Origin: Klebsormidium nitens
Taxonomy: Eukaryota > Streptophyta > Klebsormidiophyceae > Klebsormidiales > Klebsormidiaceae
Direction: 5' to 3'
Length of the DNA stretch: 64,000 nucleotides
NCBI GenBank assembly: GCA_000708835.1
Contig: DF237072.1
Location: 62,001 to 126,000 of the forward strand
Of the stretch, positions 25,201 through 35,300 are shown piece after piece (position 1 is the stretch's first letter; each line of letters opens with the position of its first letter). A program made the position numbers and the translations under genes. The notes beneath the pieces were generated by a model. That model was not told where the DNA came from. It searched no databases and worked only from the letters and a program-made list of their open reading frames with translations.

Positions 25201-28200
25201 GAAGCGCCGTCGTTTCGAAGCTTTGCGCGGCTGATGGAGAGACTGATGGCCGCCACGGAAGGGGCGCGTGTGCGGCGTCGATTGCGGGGCCGGAAGGCGA
25301 TCGCACTTGTCAGTGAGATGCGGGTGAGAGAATTGGCATCTTCCTGACGTTTTCCCTTCTCGTCTTTCCCTTATTTTTTCCCCTTTTTCTTTGTGGGAAT
25401 ATACTCTTGCGCGGCGAAGGCGATGGCATCCGTCAGGGCGAAGCGGGTGAGAGATCTGGCAATCTCTTGCCGTCCTGACAATATTTTGTCTTCTCGTCTT
25501 TCTGTGTCTCGTCCATTCTCTCTTTCCGTTCATGTTTCCCCCTTCCTGCTTCCTGCACTCGTCGTAGCTGCAATTGTTTTCATGACTTCATCACGAGTCT
25601 TGTCTAATTACGAGGATTTGGATCTGGCAGTTCAGCCTTAAACACTTAACTGAAATAGCTGCGTCGTGCGAAAAGTTTCTACGTTCGGGCAGATGCACTC
25701 GTGTCTTACTGAACACAAGTGTCCATATCTCCATCTTCGTGTGCGGAACAGTCGGCTTCGAATGAAATGGTCTATATGAGTACCTTTCTGTTTCTCTTTT
25801 CTGCATGTAAACCGGCTAAGACCAGGGTTCTCAGGTTTCGTCGCAGCTAGACAATCAGGAAAATGCATGCCCCTTGGATACTCTTTCTTCAACTGCACTT
25901 ACTCAGCTGATTCAGTTTATCCGGTCAGTCCAGCAGCACGCTATTTGCCATCCTTTGAGGTTTCCAGTGCTGCCAAAACCTGCGCTTTCCTACAATATGC
26001 AATTCCGTGGCCCTCCAATCCAGTCCAAGGTTGTCAAAGAAGGTCGTGTTTGAACCCGTGTGTGCAGGATATACGGGACCTCTTGCGGCAACTAGAGGTG
26101 GAGAAAGCGCGGGGCGGTGCCACGCCCGACCGCCAGCTGGAAAAGACGCTCCGTGTGCAGCTCCGCCAGAAGCACGTCCTGCTCGAGAGAGCCGCGCACA
26201 CCCCTCTCCTCTCTAGTTCCCCGTCCAATGTGAATACGCCCCTCTCATCCCCGCACCCGAGCTCAGCTGGGTTTGGACGCAACCAAAGGGGATTTGGACG
26301 CAACGGAAGGGGGTTCGGACCGGATCAAAGCGGCTCCGGACGCGATCTAGCGAGAGTCGGACGGACTTCGGTGGAACCCGGGCGGAATTCGGGCGGCTTT
26401 GGACGGAATCCGGAGGGGCTCGGACGCGACCAAAGCGTTCCAGACGCACTGCGCGCGTGGGCGTCCGGATCCGTCGGCGGACATCCAGAAGAGCGGCGCC
26501 GGTCCTTGTTCGAAAACGGCAGCGGCAACGGACGGGCTCCCAGGAGCACTTTCGAGAAAAACGAGGCGCTGGCCGCCGCTTATGCAGAAAACTCCCGCTC
26601 TAGTTTTGCGAGCAGCGCAAACCCTAGCCGCGCCTTTTCACACCAGGGCGGGGCGACGCGAGCACGCGCACCGGTGGCGGAGAGCAACCGGATCTCCTTC
26701 CGGGGGGCTTCGATTGGCTTTGGAAATATACCCCCGGCAGTGGCAACAAGCCGGCCAACGGATCGGACAGGACGTGGACGGGCTTTTGTAGCCGACGAAA
26801 GTGCGGCGGGCATGTTCGGACAGTTTGCCGGGCCCGTGTTTCGGACTTTCGACGAGGGGCTGAGCTTATCTCCGGTCAGGGTGAATTCTCCGCCGGCTAG
26901 AAGCAGGGCTACAACAGCGGAACAGGCGGACGAAAGTCTGCGGGAGACAAGACCTGGCGCGGCGCAGGATGCTACAAAACGGGGCCAAAGGAAAAGCGTT
27001 AGGAGTGACGAGGAGGGTTGGATTGAGTTCGAGGACGTTCCATATGAGTCGGAGTCAGACGGCATGCCAGACGCAGTCGAGTTCAACCGTCATTCACTTC
27101 CGCTGAACGAAGATCGTTTCACGGATAACCGGCCAGGTCCAAGGAGACAGGGAAGGGGAGCCTACGACGTGGAAGACTTGGCTCGGGCCAGTGCGAGCGC
27201 GCACCGCCATCTACCAGCTGACGGGAGCCAAGCGGCTGCCTCCCGGCAAAACGGGTCAAGCGCTAGCCGTGGGACAGCAGTGCGGCTCCCAAACCGGGTT
27301 AGCTATGACGACATCCCGATAACCGCCTCCGCCACGCCGCGCCCCCACCCGGACTTGCACGTGGACGTTCCCAGTCGCTCCAACCCCCCCTCGCAAAACC
27401 CGTCTCCTTCCGAGAATCCCGGAAGGGGTCCCGCCAAGCGCCCGTTCCTACGCGCTCGCTCCGGACGCCTCGGGACGAGCTTCACGATACCGGACCACCT
27501 CAAACTGTCCGTCAACGAGACGCCACGTGGCGCGTCTGGGGACGTGCCAAGTGGCACCACCGGGGACGCGCCAGGTGGCGGCGCCGGCCCTGCTTTAGAT
27601 TCTGCGGAGCTCGGGCCGAGCACTGCGCCAGGAAATCTGGGACGGTCGTTGTTTGCGGACGGGCATAGGGTCAAGAGGAGGGTTAAGCGTAACCCGCTCG
27701 AGGGAGAGATTTCGATCTTGGAGAGAGATGAGGAAGGGGAAGAGAGCGAGGAGCCGCCGAAACGGGCGTTCCTGCAGCGGAAGTCGAAGGCGATGCCAAT
27801 GCAGAAGCTGGATTGGTCGAAGGTAGGTGCCGGGAGTTGAGTTGTGTCTGGTGTGGTTTTGTTGCACAGTTGCTCCCACGGGCAATAAGGTACACGCTCG
27901 CTTGAAAATATGCCTTCAACACGCTGCAAACTTTCTTGTTAGCAACCGGAATATTTTCCCCCAGGAATTGCTTAATGGTGACCCAATAGAGCAGATCAAC
28001 AAAGGTAGGTAGCGGAGTTTGAGAATGGGGCCTGTTGAAGAATGTCCAGCACCTGCAGAGCAATGCGTAGTAACTCGTTTGCAGCCAGCCTCAAACTCGC
28101 AAGAGTTTCTAACCGCTCTAAGCGTTCTCAAAAGCTCTTCGCTTCTCATTGTCTCCCTGAGACAGGATTGGTTCCTCTTAGTGAAACTCAGGGGGACTTT

Positions 28201-30371
28201 CAAACCGATGGTTAGTCTTAACCCTCCCAGGTTAAGCCCCTTGTTGAAGCTCTTCGGATTGTAGGTAGAGTCTTGGATCAGCATGGTTTCTCTCCACCTT
28301 GCAGGTTAAGTCCCTGGTCGAGGCCCGTCTGGACCCTGAAAAGTTTGCCGCCTCGTGTCGCACTGGCGCCTCAAAGAAAGATGAGCCGCCGCCCCTGCCG
28401 GTAGGTCTGTCTTGTCACTTCCTTTCTGAGAGTCCTCTCTTGGCGTCTTTGTCCGGACCGAATTGAACGCTCTGTATACGGTTGTACAGCAAAGGCACTT
28501 CTTCCTTGTACTCATTTTTATAAGAACCCTTGACGACCCTTGACGTTTTATCCAACAACAACCTGTCCAGGCCCCAAGAGCGATTCGTCATTGCTTGTGG
28601 GCAAATTACGAGTGGCTCTCACTCTGGCAATCAGTTGCAAAGCCCGTATCTAATCTGACACTCAGTCGCTGAAGTTTGGATTCAAGGAGTAAGTTTGAGG
28701 CGAAGAAGTAACAAATGTATTCCCGCTTTGTGAAAATTTCAAATAGGCCCTTGGCCATGAGGTCAAACAAGGCAGTCGTATTCAAAGATTGTCAATCGTA
28801 GGACAACTTTTTGAGAACCCGCAGAACGTTTGCTGGTCTTCTTTTTGGACACCTAACAAAATACACCCTGCTTCTTACAGGACTACAAAAACGTGAAGAG
28901 CCGGCTTCTGGCTTATCGTGAGCCCAACAAAAAGTATTCCTCAGTCGAAGAAGAGCCCTCCTTCGAACCAGGCGACCAGGCCCCTTCTCTTAGACTGCCC
29001 ACGTCGCCACGAAGGAAACCGGGTAAGAGCGCAGCGCGAGACCTGAAACGGAGCGGATCGGAGGAGAGCTTCGACGGCGGAAAGCGGAACGGACACGTGG
29101 CAGCCCGTGAGAGGACGGAGAAGGTTGTGAGGAATGGGCGGGGGGGTTTGGAGGGCGCCAGAAAAGAGGCGTGGGTGGCCAGTGACACTGACAGCGAGGG
29201 GCGGTCTCTCGGATCTCAGAACCGGAGACCCCCCCGCAAGGCGGAAAGTCGGAAGAAGCATAAGGGAGACGAGGCGAGCACGCCCCGAAGAACCGGAAGA
29301 GGTGCGGCTGGGCGTTTGCATCAGGAGGGAAGCGAAGAGGAACCCGGAGAGGACGGAGTCGCGAGTCAAGGGGAGCTGTCGTCGACAGGGGAGCTTTTGG
29401 AACGGATGTACCAAAAGTTGCAACGCGATGGGGGGGTGGAGTTCAGCAGTCTGTTCCCCAGGAGGAGAGGGGGGGAGAGCGTCATTCCTAGGCTCAGGGG
29501 TGACGAGGACATGTTCAGCGACCAGGTGAGCAGATTTGGTGACCTTACTTTGACGGCAGCCTATTTTCAAGTAGCAGAATCTGCTCCCGTATTACCTACT
29601 TTTAGTAGCGTTAGAGAAGACTGACGGCTTTTTGACCTGTCAAGGAGATGGAGTCCCGTGATATCTTCAGTATCGCGGTCTACGAGTTGTAAAACCGGTT
29701 TGAACGTGGAAGCCCGTTGTATCTTTCATGGTCGAATGTCGTCGCTTTCATTACCGACTGCCCTTTCCTTGAGATCGGATCTTGTTTACAATGCTGTTGC
29801 CTTTAGATGCGGAACTTGACAAAGCAGCTTTCCAAGCTGGTTCATACCTCTCTTACTGCTCGGTGGCTGATAAGATCAGGCATGCTTAAATTGGCATCGC
29901 TGTTCCTGCGCAGAGGCAATCGACATTCAGTAATCCATGTAGACCGTTTATGAGGTCAATTTGAAACTTGGATTTGAAAGCTCAAATGCCTCGTGCGTGT
30001 CAACTTCATTCCAATCTTGTTTCAAACGTCCCGCACTTTGAACAGCGGCAACCTCCCCGCTTCTCCACAGCCTGTCGATACCTCGAAACTGCAACGCTTA
30101 CTTTACAGCCCAGGTGACAACATCGTTAGGATAGGCGCTGCTTTTTATTACTGCCGGTCGGCGCTGTCAATTTCGTCTGTCGATCGTTTTCCTAACTTTG
30201 TTTGTCCTTCTCTCCTTCCGAAATCTCCTGCGGTGCTAACTCAGCCACTCGCAACGCATCTTGCAGGGCAACAGCTTGTACAGTCGGCTGACGAGGGAAT
30301 CAGGATTTGACAGGCTCGAGTTGGGCCGTTTGACCTTCGTAGCCGCTTCTGATGGGCTGAAAGAGCGTTGA
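19230..30371 (+). CDS. Giant Pro/Gly-rich IQ-motif protein of unknown function
   Basis: Six exons join in phase 0 throughout: 19230-23633, 24088-25323, 26068-27822, 28305-28400, 28881-29525 and 30267-30371 (TGA), giving about 2,746 aa. ATG 19230 is the first in its frame; an upstream 5' UTR exon is likely. Exon 1 starts with four copies of a LKGFRL...RDxAVSF motif. The rest is disordered, proline-rich sequence with two AFSPK blocks. Exon 2 encodes IQ-like calmodulin-binding helices (IQTLWREHKLLKR at about 24880-24920, LQSLRRGVLSRRR at about 25015-25055, and a weaker third) and a basic helical region. Exon 3 has GFGRN repeats. The junction of exons 3 and 4 reads LDWSKVKSLVEARL and exon 5 starts DYKNVKSRLLAYRE, two copies of a D-x3-VKS motif. 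I do not recognise the family. Plant BAG5/6 proteins also carry IQ helices before a helical domain, but no BAG signature is evident. Confidence 0.75.
19258..19902 (+). repeat. Four-fold peptide repeat L[KR]GF.L...AVSF
   Basis: Four units occur, at about 19258-19330 (PVLRGFPLPS...ETAVSF), 19422-19485 (AELKGFRLGD...GTAVSF), 19615-19680 (PVLKGFRLTP...RDAALSF) and 19828-19902 (PVLRGFRLPD...RDAAVSF). The spacer inside a unit varies in length while both ends are conserved, which looks like a short linear motif pair rather than a recent DNA duplication. Confidence 0.8.
22524..22625 (+). repeat. Duplicated coding segment with paired CCACGTGG boxes
   Basis: Within exon 1 of the IQ protein, the sequence GCCACGTGGCAGCCACGTGG occurs twice about 80 bp apart. 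Both encode PRGSHV. Each unit holds two CACGTG (G-box) palindromes. The protein repeat is PRAAPRGSHVAPHPPPSDPP, then a similar second unit. Confidence 0.75.
25413..25505 (+). repeat. Echo of the exon 2 donor of the IQ-protein gene
   Basis: The last bases of exon 2 with donor and intron start (25291-25372) are repeated 123 bp downstream. Both have GAAGGCGAT...CGG, then GTGAGAGA, GGCA and TCTTCTCGTCTTTC. The GT donor is intact in the copy at 25447, so it could serve as a cryptic 5' splice site, although a stop codon lies between the two. Confidence 0.85.
26271..26430 (+). repeat. GFGRN-type low-complexity repeat in exon 3 of the IQ protein
   Basis: About 160 bp of imperfect tandem units encode GFGRNQRGFGRNGRGFGPDQ and similar to GGFGRNPEGLGRDQ. 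The DNA word TTTGGACGCAACC or a close variant starts most units. The product is a Gly/Arg/Asn-rich, probably disordered segment. Confidence 0.75.
27980..28025 (+). repeat. Echo of the exon 3 donor of the IQ-protein gene
   Basis: The true exon 3 end CAGAAGCTGG..TCGAAG|GTAGGTGCCGGGAGTTGAG is echoed 182 bp downstream as CAGATCAACAAAG|GTAGGTAGCGGAGTTTGAG. The donor hexamer GTAGGT is intact in the copy. Splicing the copy in as a separate small exon would break the frame. Confidence 0.65.
28222..28265 (+). repeat. Echo of the exon 4 acceptor of the IQ-protein gene
   Basis: The true start of exon 4 is CAG|GTTAAGTCCCTGGTCGAGGC. A copy, CAG|GTTAAGCCCCTTGTTGAAGC, lies 74 bp upstream at 28231 with an intact acceptor. 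It reads VKPLVEALR against VKSLVEARL. Confidence 0.8.
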
Positions 30372-32353
30372 TTGAAGCACCGATGCTTCTCGTGAATATA
30401 GCTGATTCGTCAAGAGTAAACGTGAGATGAGTTGAGAGCATGCTGGTTTTCATGGCAGCGATGAGTGAACCCCTTCAGATTGGGGGACCTACCAATTTGT
30501 GGACGGTCTTTAAAGACTGCAAATATTGTGACTTTGAAACACAGCTTCTGTCGAGAGGGCTTGTAAAATCAGACTTGCTATTCTGATTCAAGGTGGCGCA
30601 AGCGGCGGGCCTACATACTCTTTGGCAGCAAGCTTCACATCACATCCTTTTCAGTTGTGGCCGCGCGATATTGCTTGAATGAAAGTAGTTTGTCCAACAC
30701 TTTTGGACGTATATTGCCAGCCGCAGTCCGCGCGCCGAAACAGCTCCCTTGAATTGACCGTCGAGTGGCAGGTCAAGTGCATAATGCAAATCGAAAGAAT
30801 GGTCACGTGCAGCTATGAACGAATAGATTAGTGTCGATGGTCGCAAAGATGTATGGCGCCTGTGTTTTCCAATGGCTTAATTGGATTTCGTTCGGAAGTT
30901 CATGAGAAAGACTGAGGGGAGACGTCTTCAATCGAAGGCGCTCGAATGACAGAGTGAGGTTAATCACTGATCGATCAGCAATTACTAGCTCGACCTCTTC
31001 CGACATGTGAATTCAGACAGTGCTGATGATGTCGGCCGGCGTTCATGTACGGTTTGAAATTGATCAATCTATCGAAACTATAATATTTTGTGCATTCCGA
31101 TATTGTCCGCAACGTAATTTCAAGTCTACTTCTATGGCATTGACGACTAGCTATCTGTGTCGCTTAGTATAACATTGAATGTATAACATTGAATGTCAAT
31201 GCACAACTGAACTTACATCCAGCTGCACGGGGCCGGGACATTCTCGCGAAGCAGCCTGGGTGCATGTAACTTTCGTCACAGCAGTCTTAGTATGTAGCAC
31301 TAGATGTACTTGCATCAACAACGTTAGTGGGCCGGGCGCGGGCCCGGCTTAGGCGTCTTCCAACAAAAACGGCAAGTCAAAGCCGGCGCGCCCAGCTGTC
31401 TAACCGATCCGGTTATGCCATGATGGTCTGCACGGCCATCATTTATGATCGATGCCATGAGGAGCTGAGCTTGAATTGATGGCCGCACACGAATTCTCCT
31501 CAGCCTTGATCAGACGACGACGGTGGTTTTAGTACTGAGCGGGGCCGATTTGGGGATGTATAACCTTAATGGATATTCTGCCAGCTATATTCGCGTGACT
31601 CGATTGTGAGTCCTCATGCATCATGATGACTAGCTCGGCGCATAATATTAGTTGATATATAGCATATGACTTCGTATGTCTCCAAATGTTACCATAATAC
31701 CTTCCATGATGCCCGGCCTCCGATGACGTCAGCATCAGAAGACACTCAGAGCCTAGATTGTTGAAAGTGGCCGGACTCGATATTGATAACAATTGATTGC
31801 ATGGACGGTGCGGTAGCGCGCGGCTCATGCAGACGGGTGAAACGGCGTCGAAACTTTAAGTTACCGACACGATGGTAAACAGAGTATTGATCAACGGATG
31901 CACAACGAGAGCGCAAAGTTAGGAAGTGACGGATCGAGTTTTCTTTCAGGACTCACGAGCATAACGGCAAGTGCGATTGGCCATCATTACAACATCCAAC
32001 TTAGGTTTCCTGTTTGGTGCCCATGCACTGAGGCCATTGGCCCGCTCCTCAGACGCTTATTGCCACGTTGCAAAAATAAAGATAACTCGTCGAAAGAGTG
32101 TCGACCTAAAATATGCAAGTGAACAAAGCCTGATGGCCATCTTGGCTACTATCGAGCAGTCCTGAGTATCTTGGCCAACAACGCTGCAGATTATCTTGTC
32201 TTTATTATAGCGCACCTGTCAATAACACCTGCATCTAAAAATCTGTCCTCAAAAAACCTATGTGCGTGCAAGTCATGAACAAGATTAGAGAGTAAGAAGT
32301 GAGTCTTAATGGTCCGATACGGCTACTGGCAGCTTTGAACGGCCTGCAAAGTT
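30372..32353. other. Intergenic region between convergent genes
   Basis: About 2 kb separate the stop of the IQ-protein gene from the stop of the AVT1-like gene. It should hold both 3' UTRs and terminators. Two short repeats are visible: a 14-bp tandem (GTATAACATTGAAT twice) at about 31168-31196 and a GC hairpin GCCGGGC...GCCCGGC near 31328-31348. No coding sequence was recognised. Confidence 0.55.
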
Positions 32354-35300
32354 TCACCAAGGAACCTTTCCCACGAAGCCCGGGGGCGTATGTGGATGGA
32401 AGCTCCCCGCAATGCCGCTGATAGCAGACCACGTTCCAAAGCCCGCTGCTATGCATCCTAAAAGCATTATTGATGTGCAAACAATGGTTTCCAGCCACGA
32501 TACCCGTTTGCCATATATTCGAAGGTAGCAGGCGCATGGAAGGATGACCGAAACCGTCATGCTGAGGAACGAACCAATGAAGGCCATCACGTAGCCTGCA
32601 AGTACGGGCAAAGACGTTGGAGATATTGGAGAGAAGCAATTAAAGAAACGCACATGAGATAGTGAAAGAATGAAAACTCCATTTTAACAACACACAGTCG
32701 AACAGTCTATGAGTCCTCTTTCAAGCCGTGCATCTTCTTCATTCCTCCACTTGTACACCCCCGGTCGGAAGGAATTCGGACGTGCTTGCGTCATTCAGAA
32801 GACTTGGCGGTTGTAAGGAGCAACGGCAAAACTATCATGTGTGCAGACGCAAATCCGTTGTTTCCAAAAAATCCAGAGACTTTGATATACTCAAGTCACC
32901 TTCTTGAGGCCAGTAAGAACACAATCAGAAACTGACGCAAAGAGTTTCGAAGCCCGCACCTCCGAGAATGCGCATTGAACCAAGGCGATCGGGAGCCGAC
33001 ATGCACGTCCTAAGCGCCGATAAAAAGAAAGCATAAGATTGGAAAAACTCACCGAAGAAGGGGACAAGAAGGGCCACTAAAATAGTGCTCCCGACGAGGG
33101 CCGTTCGGATGAGGTAGCTGAGAGTGACGAAGCTGGACGCCGAAACGGACATCGGAACCAATTCCTCTACCGCCATTGCGACGGGGGTCATCGTCAGAGC
33201 GAACTTTGTGAACGGGTTAACGACCTGAACGGGAGGGGGTTAAAGAAGGTTTTTCACTCTGTCAAGCTGCCAAATCATCGTCAGAGCGGACTTGGTGACT
33301 GGATACTAACGAAGGGGAGGAAGTTCAGTGTCTTGAGATGTCTGTCGCTCGGTTTTGAGAATTGACTAGAATCAAATAACTGGTCTACGAAGTGCGTGCT
33401 TCCGAGACAGAGATCGGTATTCATGGCGATGCGATGTGCGGGTGGACGTAAGCTCTGAAAAAGGAGAAAGAAAGGGGGAGGTGTTCCGATTTCTTCGGCT
33501 CAAACGTAAAATCTACAGGACGAGACTCCGGAGCCGGATCTCAAACTTCGCGAACTCACAGCTCATGGTCGGGGTGAATGTATGCCTTGGAGTGGCAGGC
33601 GTTCTCTCCATGCAAAAGGCGTCGCTGTTTCGTTTCCGAGCGTGTAGGGCAGCTCTGCGTATTGGCCTTTTGAGGCCCTGTCACTGCAATCCCATACAGT
33701 CACCACCAGGGTAACCGCTAGCTAGAGGGAATGACCGCTAGCTAGAGGGAAAGACAACCCTACGGGGCAGATGAAGTTCCGTCACCTGTTCTTCTCTTAT
33801 GGGTGACTGCATGCGAAACAGTCTACCACTGTCCGGATGACAAGCCTCAAGACCACAAACCGCTTGCACTTATTCTGCGTGGTATGTCATCGCGTCTTCA
33901 AAACAGAAGCAGCTTACACTTTTCAGTATTTCAAGGCCCGATAAAGCAAAGCAACAGGGTTCAAGTTGGCTTACCGTTGTCCAGATGGCAATCTTAGACG
34001 CCAGGAACTGCTTTGGCAGGTTCAGCGTGATCTGGGACTGCGTCTCTGCTCCAAACATGGTGAAGCCCGTAACGGCAATGCCACCGTAGATGAGCGTACA
34101 CATGGCGAAACTGCGGAATAAGAAAGCTGGCATGCAGATTGAAGCTTCTCTGGCACCATGAGTCGTTAAACGCTCGAGTCGTTAGCTTCTTTGTAAATGC
34201 GTCACTGCTCCGATATGGTAAAGCTTGTGAAGACATCGAAATGCAAACCCGTGATCCCCCAGACGTCAGCCACTCGGCGTGGCTGTCGGACTGTATTTTC
34301 GGCACCGTACTCTATAGCCCGTGAAGGGATATAGCCCCTAAAAAAGCGAATGCAAACAACCGTAGCCGTGAAGGGATACGAAGGCAGAGCAAGTGTTCAG
34401 AGCAACTTACATGATGGTCAGCAGGAGCTGAATTTGGCCTTTGTCCGACAATCAGTTCAGGATGTTTGAAAAAAACACGTGGCGTAAGTGGCGGAAATAA
34501 GACGCAAACGGGAAGTCTGCCCTCAGGTAAAGAAGCTCATAAAGCAAAGAAACGAATAAGGAGGAAAATCACCGATTCACGTGATCTTCAGTAGACATGC
34601 TTGGTCGGAATCGAGTTACCCAGAGAAAGGCGGCTTCGAGAAGAGCAGAAAGCAAACACGCCGAGTGTGACAACGGACAAAATTAAGCAAGCAGAAAAAA
34701 CGAAGAAGAAAGCAACTAGATTCGAGAAAAGGGACTCACGTTATGGTTAGCAGGAGAGGAAACTGGCTATTGTTGGATAGCGAATTGTAGATGTTCGGGA
34801 AAACGGCGTGCCCCAAGTAGCAGAACCCCAAATTTCGGACGCTAACAAAAAGCTTGCGCTTAATCAAAGAAGTTCTTCAAACAAACAAATAAAGAACGAG
34901 CTATGTAAACAACTCACATAATCGTCAGAGGGATCGCAACATGCTTTGCTCGAAGCGAGGTATCTTTGGCGAAGGCTGCTTCCGGAAGAGCAGGCAGCAA
35001 AACAGGCCAAGCACGACAATTCTGAAACCAAGCAAGCAGAGAAAAGGAAGAAAGGAATATGGCCTCGAGGAAAGGACTCTCGTAATGGTCAGCAGGATTG
35101 GAACTGGCTGCTTTCGAACAGCGAGTTTCAGATGTCCGGCGAAACGGCCTTGTTCATAGAAGCAGGAGTAAGTGAAACTAGCGCAGCCCTGAATGGCTCC
35201 ACAGAAACAGCATAAATCGAGAGGCACTCACGTGATGGTCAGCAGGAGCGGAAACTGGCTTTTGTTGGACAGCGAGTTGTAGATGTTTGGAAAGACGGCG

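Noticed and set aside
27965-28004. A possible 40-nt extra exon of the IQ-protein gene, ending at a GTAGGT donor
   Set aside because: Its length breaks the reading frame into exon 4, and its donor is an echo of the exon 3 donor; direct joining of 27822 to 28305 keeps the frame.
28305-28930. Tau/MAP-type microtubule-binding repeats
   Set aside because: Only the VKS core is shared. The PGGG hallmark is absent and such repeats are not known from green-lineage proteins, so the resemblance is kept only as a weak idea.
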